From Bacteroidetes bacterium UBA2475 (lineage in GTDB: Bacteria > Bacteroidota > Bacteroidia > B-17B0 > Aurantibacillaceae): a stretch of DNA of 64,000 nt. Position numbers and translations under genes: made by a program. Position 1 is the stretch's first letter. Each line of letters opens with the position of its first letter. Of the stretch, positions 42,368 through 50,761 are shown piece by piece. A model generated the notes under the pieces. It searched no databases and had not been told where the DNA came from. It saw nothing but the letters and a program-made list of their open reading frames with translations. Where the stretch lies: assembly GCA_002342065.1 (NCBI GenBank), contig DDPF01000002.1:1-64000 (forward strand), in the 5' to 3' direction.

Positions 42368-42475
42368 ATGAACCGGGGAGTTGATTTAGGTGATCTTTTA
42401 ATTATAGCTTTTGTAGCTATAGTTTTTATTACCGGTGCGGTAGTTGTTTTTAGATTTATGAGGAGGAAAAATTAA
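42368..42475 (+). CDS. Small single-helix membrane protein (35 residues)
   Basis: ATG to TAA, 35 codons: MNRGVDLGDLLIIAFVAIVF, then a helix end and FRFMRRKN. One hydrophobic helix (about residues 8-28) with a positive C-terminus, so an N-out/C-in single-pass protein. It begins four bases after a good TAACTTTG box and ends one base before tatA, and its last codons (AGG AGG) supply a Shine-Dalgarno-like sequence for tatA. It may be a translational lead peptide for tatA or a Tat-associated small subunit. No family is recognised. Confidence 0.6.
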   Translation: MNRGVDLGDLLIIAFVAIVFITGAVVVFRFMRRKN

Positions 42476-42476
42476 A

Positions 42477-42725
42477 ATGGGCACACAATTTATATTGTTT
42501 TTGAATTTAGGCGGGGGCGAAGTAATTATTATTTTATTTGTGATCTTGCTTTTATTTGGAGGGAAAGGAATTCCAAGTATTGCTAAAACATTAGGAAAAG
42601 GCATAAGAGAATTTAAAGATGCTACCGGCAGCATACAAAAAGATATTCAGAATAGTACCGGTGGAATTACCGAACAAGTGAATGAACACATTCAGGAAGT
42701 AAAAAAGGAAATAGAAAAAGAATAA
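42477..42725 (+). CDS. tatA: Sec-independent protein translocase subunit TatA/E
   Basis: 82 residues. It has the TatA order: short N-terminus, one helix (LGGGEVIIILFVILLLFGGKGIP), the hinge GGKGIPSIAKTLGKGIREFKDA, then an amphipathic and acidic tail. The FG hinge and KGIREFK are diagnostic. It works with TatC, whose gene lies about 11 kb away at 53574 and not next to it. An AGGAGG (42461-42466) lies 10 bases before the ATG, unusual for this phylum. Confidence 0.93.
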   Translation: MGTQFILFLNLGGGEVIIILFVILLLFGGKGIPSIAKTLGKGIREFKDATGSIQKDIQNSTGGITEQVNEHIQEVKKEIEKE

Positions 42726-42729
42726 AACA

Positions 42730-42762
42730 ACACCTGTCAGGTTTTTAAAACCCGACAGGTGT
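42730..42762. repeat. Palindromic hairpin with ACACCTGTC arms (REP-like)
   Basis: ACACCTGTCAGG (42730-42741) pairs with CCCGACAGGTGT (42751-42762) with one mismatch, over a 9-base AT-only loop. It lies just past the tatA stop. No T-run follows the right arm, so it looks more like an extragenic palindrome than a simple terminator, though it could end the tatA transcript. Confidence 0.75.
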
Positions 42763-42777
42763 AAAAATAAATACAGC

Positions 42778-43239
42778 ATGAAATTTATTTTTTATTTCCT
42801 CATTATTTGTCTTTCAAGACCGATCTATTCCCAAACACCCGGAAAAATAAAATTTCAAAAGAACTCCAGCCTTATTTATTTCTTCTCAAAAAATTCAAGT
42901 ACCGATTCGGTTGTAAAAAATAAGAGCGATGTTTTTTATTTGGTAGTGCCCGATTCTTTAAAAAGATTTGTGACAGTTTATGTTGAGAACGGCAAACTTT
43001 TAAAGACAACCAGCGACAGCCTTGTAAAACTAAATTACATGCCCGGTTTAAAGTACGAATCGCAGTATGTTATAAACGAGACCCCCGATGCAGGCGCTAA
43101 AGGTTTTAAAAAAGTATTTGATCTTATTAGTTTAATAGATGGACCCTCTTCTTATCAAAAGAACAGGATCCTTGTTAAAATAATTAATAAAAAAGATGAA
43201 AAAGTAGTGATAGAAAATATCTTTATTTACAGAGAATAA
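42778..43239 (+). CDS. Hypothetical secreted protein
   Basis: 153 residues, not recognised. A signal peptide (1-18, IYS before Q) precedes a basic Lys/Ser-rich domain with alternating hydrophobic strands (VFYLVVPDSLKRFVTVYVENG, RILVKIINKKDEKVVIENIFIY). No cysteine, no membrane helix after the signal. It has the look of a small periplasmic or outer-membrane-facing beta protein. It follows tatA behind a palindrome and precedes a 193-base gap. Function unknown. Confidence 0.65.
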   Translation: MKFIFYFLIICLSRPIYSQTPGKIKFQKNSSLIYFFSKNSSTDSVVKNKSDVFYLVVPDSLKRFVTVYVENGKLLKTTSDSLVKLNYMPGLKYESQYVINETPDAGAKGFKKVFDLISLIDGPSSYQKNRILVKIINKKDEKVVIENIFIYRE

Positions 43240-43274
43240 TTAAATTTATTAAAATTTTTGTCACTTCGAGTAAG

Positions 43275-43300
43275 CCTTATAAAAATAGTAAGGATTTTTT
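43275..43300 (+). terminator. Terminator after the hypothetical secreted protein
   Basis: CCTTA (43275-43279) pairs with TAAGG (43289-43293) followed by ATTTTTT. The rest of this gap (43301-43432) shows nothing recognisable. Confidence 0.5.
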
Positions 43301-43432
43301 CATAATGCTTCTTTCGCAATTATTGTGCCAATTTTCACCATGAAACTACAAAACGTTTACTAACGCTTAACGAATTGGTACTTTTTAAATTTAGTAGGTT
43401 TATCTGCGCCGATCATATTAATCAGCGTTCCA

Positions 43433-44248
43433 TTAAATTCGTTTGATCAACTCCTTCATTAGTAAGGTCATTTTTGGTTCCTGCATTTTAGCAATGTGTT
43501 GCACTTCTTCGTGACTAACATTTTGCACAACACCTTCAACGCCAAGGTCGGTTACGATGCTTATTCCAAAACAATCCATGCCGCTGTGTTTGGCAACAAT
43601 AACTTCGGGCACAGTACTCATACCTACAACGTCAGCGCCGGTGCGCCACAAATAACGATACTCGGCAGGTGTTTCAAAACAGGGGCCGCTTAAGCCGGCA
43701 TAAACACCTTCGCTTACTTTAATATTATTTTCTTTGGCAATTTCTTTAGCTAATGTTACGTAGGTTTTTTTATAAGCTTCGCTCATGTCAGGAAAACGAG
43801 GCCCAAGCGTTTCAATATTTTTTCCGATCAATGGATTTGTTGGAAATAAATTAATATGATCGTTAATGATCATAATTTCGCCAACTTCAAATTTTGGATT
43901 CATGCCGCCGCTTGCATTACTCACGCACAATGTTTTTACGCCAAGGGCTTTCATCACTCTTACAGGAAAAGTAACTTCCTGCATGCTGTAACCTTCGTAA
44001 AAATGAAAACGGCCCTGCATGGCAATAACTTTTTTGCCGCCCAGCTCACCAAAAATTAATTTGCCGCTATGACCTTCTACAGTACTTACCGGAAAATTTG
44101 GGATCTCGTTATACGGAAGCGCAAACTCAACAATAATTTCTTTTACTAATCCACCCAAGCCGGTTCCAAGGATGATACCAACCTGCGGAATAAAATTATT
44201 GGTCTTCTCACGTATACTTTTGGTGGTAAATTCTATTTGCTCTAACAT
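43433..44248 (-). CDS. punA: Purine-nucleoside phosphorylase (trimeric type)
   Basis: 271 residues. GIILGTGLGGL (phosphate loop), FPVSTVEGHSGKLIFGELGGKKVIAMQGRFHFYEGY, TLCVSNASGGMNPKFEVGEIMIINDHINLF, and GLSGPCFETPAEYRYLWRTGADVVGMSTVPEVIVAKH. All are diagnostic for the low-molecular-mass trimeric PNP that splits purine nucleosides with phosphate. The gene overlaps lpxK by 41 bases, more than usual, so the two are tightly coupled. Confidence 0.95.
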   Translation of the reverse strand: MLEQIEFTTKSIREKTNNFIPQVGIILGTGLGGLVKEIIVEFALPYNEIPNFPVSTVEGHSGKLIFGELGGKKVIAMQGRFHFYEGYSMQEVTFPVRVMKALGVKTLCVSNASGGMNPKFEVGEIMIINDHINLFPTNPLIGKNIETLGPRFPDMSEAYKKTYVTLAKEIAKENNIKVSEGVYAGLSGPCFETPAEYRYLWRTGADVVGMSTVPEVIVAKHSGMDCFGISIVTDLGVEGVVQNVSHEEVQHIAKMQEPKMTLLMKELIKRI

Positions 44249-45296
44249 ATTTTAAAATTACTTGATTAAATTCTTCTTCCTTATCTTTAAATGTCATTTC
44301 AACAGGCAAGATATAAATATTCATGCGTTGCGCAATTTTCCAAACCAAATTACTTTTTAAACGCATAAAATCTTTTTCGGTGGTGACTAAAATTTTATTG
44401 CCGCCTTCAAAACTATTGTAATAACGTTCAATATCCTCCAGATCTTTTATCGAGAATTCATGGTGATCGTTAAATTGTAAATGTTTTACATCGGCCGCGT
44501 ATTCTTTTAAATAATTTACCATAGGCTGCGCGTTGGCAATACCGGCAAAAGAAATAACCCTGTAACGGAAAAGATCATTCAGCGTATCAATTTTTTCGTT
44601 GGCGTTGGTTATGGAATAAAGATCGCCGTATTGTAAATAACTAAAAAATACTTGCTGGTGCGCTTTAGGGTTAACATCTTTTAAAATGTTGCGTATTTCA
44701 ACGGGGCTTGTTCTGTCTGGCGTTTTTGTAATAATAATTAAATCGGCACGCACAATGCCGCTTTTAAATTCGCGCAAAGTGCCTGCGGGCAACATGGTAT
44801 CTTTAAAAAATAAATTATTATAATCGCTTACTACAATATTTAAGCCGCAACGAATAGCGCGGTGCTGAAAAACATCATCGAGCAAAATTATTTTTGGCGC
44901 GTTTTCTTCTAAGGTAATTAATTTTTTTACACCATTTACCCTGCTGGCGTCTACTGCTACCTGAACATTGTATTTGTATTTATAAATTAATGGCTCGTCA
45001 CCAATATCTTCGGCGGTACTATTTTCATCGGCCAATAAAAATCCGGAAGTTTTTCTTTTGTAACCACGACTAAGTGTTGCCAGTTTTGGTTCTTCCTGGC
45101 GTAACAAACGAATTAAATATTCTACAAGAGGAGTTTTTCCGGCACCACCAACAGATAAATTTCCAACACCAATAGTATGAACATCAAATTTGCTGACCTT
45201 TAAAAAGTGCCCGTCGTACAAACGGTTCCTTAATAAGGTAATTAAGCCGTAAATAAATGCGATCGGTTGCAGCAGTATTTTTAACCCAGGATTCAA
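44208..45296 (-). CDS. lpxK: Tetraacyldisaccharide 4'-kinase
   Basis: 362 residues. The N-terminal hydrophobic helix (LLQPIAFIYGLITLLRNRLYD) is followed by TIGVGNLSVGGAGKTPLVEYLI with the P-loop, LSRGYKRKTSGF, DEPLIYKYKY and DDVFQHRAIRCGLNIVV, the LpxK set. It adds the 4'-phosphate of lipid A. The first codon is TTG (45294-45296); no ATG occurs in frame before the helix, so TTG is taken. The length is normal. Confidence 0.93.
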   Translation of the reverse strand: MNPGLKILLQPIAFIYGLITLLRNRLYDGHFLKVSKFDVHTIGVGNLSVGGAGKTPLVEYLIRLLRQEEPKLATLSRGYKRKTSGFLLADENSTAEDIGDEPLIYKYKYNVQVAVDASRVNGVKKLITLEENAPKIILLDDVFQHRAIRCGLNIVVSDYNNLFFKDTMLPAGTLREFKSGIVRADLIIITKTPDRTSPVEIRNILKDVNPKAHQQVFFSYLQYGDLYSITNANEKIDTLNDLFRYRVISFAGIANAQPMVNYLKEYAADVKHLQFNDHHEFSIKDLEDIERYYNSFEGGNKILVTTEKDFMRLKSNLVWKIAQRMNIYILPVEMTFKDKEEEFNQVILKYVRANRIYHQKYT

Positions 45297-45357
45297 ACAG
45301 GTTAAATATGCTTATTTTTTTCGAAAAATTAAAATTTAAGTTAATAGAGCTTTTGAT

Positions 45358-46134
45358 CTATTCGCCACTTGCACCCGCTGCCCCCTCTGCCTGGAAGCCC
45401 TTTTGCGGCTGTTGCGGGTCGAATTTAATATCGTAAAAAGTAGAGCCCCTGTGATAACTTACTGCTAAAACTGAGGTTTTATCCCAATCGGTGATCTTTT
45501 CCTTGGTCATATTGGTAATGGTTTTAATGCAAGAATTTATATTCTTTAATTTCCATTTTGCCACGTTTGTTTTTGGATGCCATCTTACAAAATACAATTT
45601 TTGTTCTTTACCGGCATTACAAACGCCACCATCTGACTTAGATTTGGTATAGGCCTGGATAAATATCAACATATAGGTTGTATCGCCAACTACTTTTTCA
45701 TAGATCACTTTTTTAATTTCGGGATCTTTGCAAATAGAATCGTTAACGCAATAGGTTAAATTAGTATCCTTATTGGCAATGTTGATGCATAATTGTATAG
45801 GAAGCTGTTTTGTTTTAAGTTTTGGATTAGGATAGGTTGTTTTAACCCAAAACGACATTTTTTTCTTTCTTTGTTCAATACGCAAAGCATTTCTTAAAGA
45901 GTCGTTTCTAAGCTTTCTTTCTTTATAAAAAACTTTTTTACCCGTCATAGGGTCAATTTCTGTTTCTAGAGGCAGAGTTAACTCCAATAATTCTTCAGGA
46001 GTTTTTTCTTCTTCAATTTCTGCACCAGTAGAATCTACCTTGGCAACCTTTGTTTTTGTTTTAGTTTTGGTCTTTGTTTGGCCATTCATTGCAAATGACA
46101 CAAAAAGTATGGCAATAATTAATAATCTATACAT
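45358..46134 (-). CDS. Hypothetical secreted protein with a TK-repeat linker
   Basis: 258 residues. A signal peptide ends AMNGQ, followed by the dipeptide run TKTKTKTKTK, an acidic segment and a globular region with five cysteines (LCINIANKDTNLTYCVNDSIC and others). The C-terminus is Gly/Ala-rich (AEGAAGASGE). No family is recognised. Four bases before the ATG lies TATTTTCG, a poor variant of the -7 box. Probably periplasmic or outer-membrane associated. Confidence 0.6.
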   Translation of the reverse strand: MYRLLIIAILFVSFAMNGQTKTKTKTKTKVAKVDSTGAEIEEEKTPEELLELTLPLETEIDPMTGKKVFYKERKLRNDSLRNALRIEQRKKKMSFWVKTTYPNPKLKTKQLPIQLCINIANKDTNLTYCVNDSICKDPEIKKVIYEKVVGDTTYMLIFIQAYTKSKSDGGVCNAGKEQKLYFVRWHPKTNVAKWKLKNINSCIKTITNMTKEKITDWDKTSVLAVSYHRGSTFYDIKFDPQQPQKGFQAEGAAGASGE

Positions 46135-46138
46135 ATAG

Positions 46139-46146
46139 CGAAAATA
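46139..46146 (-). promoter_or_regulatory. Degenerate -7 box before the TK-repeat protein
   Basis: TATTTTCG on the - strand, four bases from the ATG. Only the third T of TTTG differs. It is included because its spacing matches the other leaderless-type sites. Confidence 0.3.
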
Positions 46147-46220
46147 ATAAAATTTTTAAATGTGGCTTATCCTTATATAAAATTTTTGTTTACAACCCAT
46201 TCTTAATAACATAGTAATCA

Positions 46221-46868
46221 TTAAAACTGCCCGTTCTCAACTAATTTTATGGCACGTTCAATCATAATATCCTCTACCTGGGCATCGTATTCGGTTTTCA
46301 TGTTATTGCCAAATAAACGGGCCAGCGTTTGCCACATGGCTGCCTGGAAACTGCCCCGGAGTTGTTTTACCACTTCGTAAGTTGTTTTGCCAGACTCACG
46401 ATCGATCAATTTCATTAATACTTTTCCCTGCGAAATGGTTAAATTCTTTAATTCATCTTCAAATTCACTTCTAAGATCTTTTTCGCACACTTTTAAAAAG
46501 GCTTTTTTAAGATCTTCATCCTGCATTTTTTCAAGAGCTTTGTCATATTCTTTAAGTTTTGCGGCAGCCAGGATGGCGTAAGGATATACTTTTTTTACGT
46601 TGTGTTTTACCCTTGTCCATTGCTCGTATTGACGCGGAGTTCTAAAAACATATTCTGTATAAACATAAATGGTATTTAAAAGCACCAAGGGTAGGGTATC
46701 ACCATTTACTATCTCGGCTCTGCAACGGAAACCAACTTTTGGCGGAACGGTAAAGTCCTGAGTGTTTGTTTGAGCCTGAAACGAAGATGAGTTAAGGCCT
46801 ATAATAATTAAGGCCATTGTTTTTAAAAATGAATTATTGAAAGAATATTTTAAAAAATAACTACCCAT
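46221..46868 (-). CDS. DUF4294 family protein
   Basis: 215 residues. A signal-like N-terminus (about 28 residues) is followed by the DUF4294 core: NTIYVYTEYVFRTPRQYEQW, HNVKKVYPYAILAAAKLKEY, TISQGKVLMKLIDRESGKT, and QLRGSFQAAMWQTLARLFGNN. The family is confined to Bacteroidota and has no known function. The position between a secreted protein and a biotin carboxylase gives no clue. All three are on the - strand but are separated by about 85-90 bases. Confidence 0.85.
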   Translation of the reverse strand: MGSYFLKYSFNNSFLKTMALIIIGLNSSSFQAQTNTQDFTVPPKVGFRCRAEIVNGDTLPLVLLNTIYVYTEYVFRTPRQYEQWTRVKHNVKKVYPYAILAAAKLKEYDKALEKMQDEDLKKAFLKVCEKDLRSEFEDELKNLTISQGKVLMKLIDRESGKTTYEVVKQLRGSFQAAMWQTLARLFGNNMKTEYDAQVEDIMIERAIKLVENGQF

Positions 46869-46957
46869 CTAATCCTTTATTACATTGTACGGTAAATGTA
46901 ACCTACAAGTTGCATACCAAACGGTATTAAAATTTCCTTATAAATTTCAACAAGCTC

Positions 46958-48442
46958 TTAATTCAGTCGGTTTGCTTTCCATTTGCTTTTTTTAACAGGG
47001 TTTTCTGTCAATCCGGCCTGTTTTACCTTATTACCTTCAAAAATTATAGAACCTGCAATGGCCGCTAATTCGGCGTATTCTTTGTTTTTAACATTTAATA
47101 CCTCGGGGGTGAAATATTTTGCAATAAACCCGGTGTCAAAGTTGCCACTTACAAAAGCTTCGTGCTTTAAAACAAATTTACAAAAATCTAACGTTGTTTC
47201 TACACCTATTATTGTGTAATCATCAATAGCACGGAGCATCTTTTCAATGGCTTCGGTCCTGTCTTTGCCATGCACAATTAATTTCGAGATCATGGGATCG
47301 TAATAGATAGGAATATCCATACCCTCCTCAAAACCATCATCCACGCGCACTCCGGGCCCACTTGGTGTTTTGTAAACAACCAATTTACCAATATCCGGTA
47401 AAAAATTATTCATTGGGTCTTCGGCACAAACCCTTACTTCCAAGGCATGGCCGTTTATTTTAAGATCTTCTTGTGTAAAGCTTAATTTTTCGTTTCGTGC
47501 TACTTTTATTTGTTCTTTAACAAGATCTAACCCGGTTATTAATTCCGAAACAGGATGTTCTACCTGCAAACGGGTGTTCATTTCTAAAAAATAGAAATTA
47601 AGATCAGCATCTAATAAAAATTCAACCGTTCCGGCACCACTGTAATTGCAGGCTTTGGCAACATCTACAGCGCATTTGCCCATTTTTGCTCGTAATTCAG
47701 GAGATAATACGCTGCTTGGCGCTTCTTCTATCAGTTTTTGGTGACGACGTTGAATGCTACACTCTCTTTCAAACAAATAAACGCAATTACCGTGGTTATC
47801 GGCTAATAGCTGTATTTCTATATGTCGCGGGCGACTGGCATATTTTTCAATAAAAACGGCACCATTACCAAATGCAGATATAGCCTCGCTTATAGCCATT
47901 TTCATTTGTTCTTCTATTTCACTTTCTTTCTCAACTAAACGCATGCCTTTTCCTCCCCCACCGGCGCTGGCCTTTATCAATAAAGGAAAACCAACTTCTT
48001 TAGCAACTTTAACAGCTTCTTTCAGGTCGCTGATAGCCCCTTCAGAACCGGGGATCATAGGTACTTTGTATTTTTTGGCTGTGGCTTTAGCGCTGAGCTT
48101 ATCACCCATTAGGTCCATACTTTCGGCGCTTGGGCCTATAAAGGTAATACCTGCTTTTTTTACTTTTCTTGCAAAATCGGCGTTCTCACTTAAAAATCCG
48201 TAACCGGGATGAATGCCATCAACTCCTAATTCTTTACAAATTGCAATAATTTTATCGCCTTGTAAATAAGATTGGGCACTTGGCGGAGGACCAACACAAA
48301 CGGCCTCATCGGCATATCTCACAAAAAGCGCATTTCTATCAGCTTCAGAAAAAATGGCAACGGTTTTAATTCCCATTTCGCGGGCACTGCGCATAATACG
48401 TAATGCAATTTCGCCACGGTTTGCTATTAAGATCTTTTTCAT
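46958..48442 (-). CDS. accC: Biotin carboxylase subunit of an acyl-CoA carboxylase (AccC/PCC type)
   Basis: 494 residues. Opening ILIANRGEIALRIMRSAREM, ATP-grasp KASAGGGGKGMRLV, FIEKYASRPRHIEIQLL, RECSIQRRHQKLIEEAPS, and EMNTRLQVEHPVSELITGLDLV. The E. coli AccC has 449 residues; here about 45 residues are added, ending SKWKANRLN, a pattern seen in propionyl- or other acyl-CoA carboxylase biotin carboxylases of Bacteroidota. No biotin carrier or carboxyltransferase gene is adjacent, so the partner is elsewhere. Acetyl-CoA versus propionyl-CoA specificity cannot be told. Confidence 0.88.
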   Translation of the reverse strand: MKKILIANRGEIALRIMRSAREMGIKTVAIFSEADRNALFVRYADEAVCVGPPPSAQSYLQGDKIIAICKELGVDGIHPGYGFLSENADFARKVKKAGITFIGPSAESMDLMGDKLSAKATAKKYKVPMIPGSEGAISDLKEAVKVAKEVGFPLLIKASAGGGGKGMRLVEKESEIEEQMKMAISEAISAFGNGAVFIEKYASRPRHIEIQLLADNHGNCVYLFERECSIQRRHQKLIEEAPSSVLSPELRAKMGKCAVDVAKACNYSGAGTVEFLLDADLNFYFLEMNTRLQVEHPVSELITGLDLVKEQIKVARNEKLSFTQEDLKINGHALEVRVCAEDPMNNFLPDIGKLVVYKTPSGPGVRVDDGFEEGMDIPIYYDPMISKLIVHGKDRTEAIEKMLRAIDDYTIIGVETTLDFCKFVLKHEAFVSGNFDTGFIAKYFTPEVLNVKNKEYAELAAIAGSIIFEGNKVKQAGLTENPVKKSKWKANRLN

Positions 48443-48526
48443 TTATTGTAAAAATTCAAATTGTTGTGGTTAAAGATAATCAATATTCATGTTGTAAAAT
48501 ATCCTTTAAATGTTTTAGTTTGTTAT

Positions 48527-48534
48527 TATCTTAG
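48527..48534 (+). promoter_or_regulatory. TATCTTAG box four bases before the ElyC-like start
   Basis: TATCTTAG (48527-48534), four bases ACTT, then ATG at 48539. One base differs from TAnnTTTG. It helps choose the 48539 start. Confidence 0.35.
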
Positions 48535-48538
48535 ACTT

Positions 48539-49306
48539 ATGTTTTTTTACCTGTCAAAGCTACTTGGTTTTATAATTTCTCCTCTGGTGTGGGTGTTTAT
48601 TTTGCTGCTTTATTCATTTAAAACTAAAGTAGAAGGTCGCGCTAAAAACCTACGAATAGCCGCAATAATTGTCTTATTCGTTTGCAGCAATTCTTTTATA
48701 GTTGATGAATGTTTCCGTCAATACGAACCTGTTACACCGGATTATGATCTTATGACCACCAAATACGACGGCGCTATAATTTTAGGTGGAATTGGAAGTG
48801 TGGATGTGCGCCTGAAAAAACTCAGTTTTGGTTGGGGTGGCGATAGGTTGTTCCAGGTATTTCCTATGTATTATAATGGCAGGGTTAAAAAAATTATTTT
48901 TACGGGTGGCAGTGGTAGCATTGAATTTCCAGAGAATAAAGAAGGTATTTATGTAAAAAAATATTTAAAGGCAATTAATATTCCCGATAGCGCTGTAATT
49001 ATTGAAACAGAAAGTAAGAACACATTTGAGAATGCTGTTTACACAAAAAAAATGCTGGATAGTTTAAAATTAAAAGGCAATTTTTTATTGGTCACTTCTG
49101 CATACCACATGCCAAGAGCAATGGCAGTATTTAAAAAAGCAGGTTTTACAAATCTTACACCTTATTTAACAAATAGGGTAAGCGGGTTAAGACGTTTTAC
49201 TTTTGATCATTTATTTATTCCTAATCCTGATGCATTATTTTCGTTGCAGATGTTAATTCACGAATGGCTTGGTTTTATAGTTTACAAAATAAGAGGTTAT
49301 GCTTAA
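48539..49306 (+). CDS. ElyC/SanA/YdcF family protein (DUF218)
   Basis: 255 residues from the ATG at 48539 (MFFYLSKLLGFIISPLVW); an open frame extends upstream to a TTG at 48461 but would add a non-hydrophobic tail. Two membrane helices (about 3-25 and 38-55) precede the DUF218 domain: AIILGGIGSVD, KIIFTGGSG, ETESKNTFENAVYTKKML and LLVTSAYHMPRAMAVFKKAGF. The family acts near cell-wall or envelope carbohydrate assembly (ElyC in E. coli). The stop overlaps the DUF2851 gene by 8 bases. Confidence 0.9.
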   Translation: MFFYLSKLLGFIISPLVWVFILLLYSFKTKVEGRAKNLRIAAIIVLFVCSNSFIVDECFRQYEPVTPDYDLMTTKYDGAIILGGIGSVDVRLKKLSFGWGGDRLFQVFPMYYNGRVKKIIFTGGSGSIEFPENKEGIYVKKYLKAINIPDSAVIIETESKNTFENAVYTKKMLDSLKLKGNFLLVTSAYHMPRAMAVFKKAGFTNLTPYLTNRVSGLRRFTFDHLFIPNPDALFSLQMLIHEWLGFIVYKIRGYA

Positions 49307-50582
49307 ATTTAATGAGGATCTTTTACAATTCTTATGGCAGTATAAAATTTTAAAGCCTTTACCTTTTGTTACTACGAAGGGTAAAGAGATAGTTGTTTTA
49401 AAGAACGGCGAGTTAAATAAAGATTCAGGCCCCGATTTTTTTAACGCACAAATAAAAGTTGAAGATGTGGTGTTGGTTGGTAATATTGAAGTACATATCA
49501 AAACCAGCGATTGGTTAAAACACAAACATCAGCAAGACAAAAATTACGACAATATTATTTTGCATGTGGTGTATGAACACGATACAGAACTTGATCAAAA
49601 TAAAACTAATAACGTTGAGGTGTTGGAATTAAAAAGCTTAATTGCCGAAAGTACATTAGCAACATATAACCAACTTAATTCGGCTAAAACAAAAATTGCC
49701 TGTCATAATCAGCTCGCTGGATTAAACGATTTTAAATTTATTAATTGGCTGGAACGCATGACTCTTGAGCGTTTGGAAGGAAAGGTAAATGCGATAGAGA
49801 ATTATTTTAAGTCGGTTGCCGGTGATTACACACAAACATTTTATTTTTTACTGTTGCGCAATTTTGGTTTTAAAGTAAACTCTTTACCATTTGAGTTACT
49901 GGCAAAAAATTTACCGATAACGATTTTATTAAAACATTCAGATAACCTCTTACAACTGGAAGCTTTGTTGTTAGGAACCTGCGGATTGCTGGAAAACCAA
50001 TTTGAAGACAAATACATTTTGAAATTGCAAAACGAATTCGATTATTTAAAAAATAAATACCGCATTATTTCTTTAAATAAAGCGATCTTTAAATTCTCTA
50101 AGCTGCGACCAGCAAATTTTCCGACAATTCGTTTAGCTCAGTTTGCAAAACTTGTAAATACAAAACCGGGTTTATTTATTGCGCCTTACGATTTTGCTAA
50201 TTACGACGAGATAGTATTGGCTTTAAAAATAAATTTAGAGGGTTACTGGAAAAACCATTATAACATGGATGGAAAAGTGACTGCTAAAGATCTTGCTATT
50301 GGACTGAGTTCTATTGAAAATTTAGTTATAAATACCTTTGCACCTTTTTATTTCTTTTATTCTAAAAGAACGTCAAAGCCCGAAATGACCGATCTTGCTC
50401 TTGAACTGTTAAATAAATGTGATTTTGAACAAAACGCAAAGACCAAATTGTTCGAAGAAAAAAAATCGGTGTTAAAGACCGCGGCTGATAGCCAAGCTGC
50501 AATTAACCTTTATGATAATTATTGCAGTAAAAAAGCCTGTTTAAATTGTGGGGTAGCGGCTTCGCTGTTAAACCGCAGTTAG
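49299..50582 (+). CDS. DUF2851 family protein
   Basis: 427 residues. The family block NEDLLQFLWQYKILK, GKEIVVLKNGELNKDSGPDFFNAQIKVEDVVLVGNIEVHIKTSDW and NIILHVVYEHD marks DUF2851, a Bacteroidota family of unknown function. The GxxNxDSGPDF...G-I-E-V-H arrangement looks like a nuclease-type core (PD-(D/E)XK-like), which is inference. The C-terminus has three cysteines in KKACLNCG and CSKKAC. It overlaps the ElyC-like gene by 8 bases. Its last codons lie in the first of three consecutive hairpins. Confidence 0.85.
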   Translation: MLKFNEDLLQFLWQYKILKPLPFVTTKGKEIVVLKNGELNKDSGPDFFNAQIKVEDVVLVGNIEVHIKTSDWLKHKHQQDKNYDNIILHVVYEHDTELDQNKTNNVEVLELKSLIAESTLATYNQLNSAKTKIACHNQLAGLNDFKFINWLERMTLERLEGKVNAIENYFKSVAGDYTQTFYFLLLRNFGFKVNSLPFELLAKNLPITILLKHSDNLLQLEALLLGTCGLLENQFEDKYILKLQNEFDYLKNKYRIISLNKAIFKFSKLRPANFPTIRLAQFAKLVNTKPGLFIAPYDFANYDEIVLALKINLEGYWKNHYNMDGKVTAKDLAIGLSSIENLVINTFAPFYFFYSKRTSKPEMTDLALELLNKCDFEQNAKTKLFEEKKSVLKTAADSQAAINLYDNYCSKKACLNCGVAASLLNRS

Positions 50583-50630
50583 AAAGTAAGAGCAATATTT
50601 ATTGCAATTAGCTTTCTTATTGCGGTTAAC
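50568..50630. repeat. Long hairpin 1 of a structured intergenic region
   Basis: The outer arms GTTAAACCGCAGTTAGAAAG (50568-50587) and CTTTCTTATTGCGGTTAAC (50612-50630) pair with few mismatches; an inner hairpin GCAATA (50592-50597)/TATTGC (50600-50605) is nested. It covers the stop codon of the DUF2851 gene. Confidence 0.65.
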
Positions 50631-50638
50631 CCCGATTT

Positions 50639-50688
50639 AGAATTTGTTAGGTTTTACCCATTTCTAAACTAAAAACCTTACAAATTCT
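50639..50688. repeat. Long hairpin 2 of a structured intergenic region
   Basis: AGAATTTGTTAGGTTTTA (50639-50656) pairs with TAAAAACCTTACAAATTCT (50670-50688), one mismatch and one bulge, with a 13-base loop. Confidence 0.7.
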
Positions 50689-50696
50689 TACATCGA

Positions 50697-50724
50697 TAGA
50701 AAGTTGCTTTCAACTTTCTATTTT
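50697..50724 (+). terminator. Terminator-like hairpin 3 before the PspC gene
   Basis: TAGAAAGTTG (50697-50706) and CAACTTTCTA (50711-50720) form a perfect 10-bp stem over CTTT, followed by TTTT. It ends the structured region. Confidence 0.75.
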
Positions 50725-50728
50725 AAGG

Positions 50729-50757
50729 TTGATTGAGCTTAATTTTTTATACTTTTG
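50729..50757 (+). promoter_or_regulatory. Promoter of the PspC gene, leaderless type
   Basis: TTG (50729-50731) and TACTTTTG (50750-50757) are 18 bases apart, and ATG follows four bases later at 50762. Confidence 0.65.
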
Positions 50758-50761
50758 TAAT

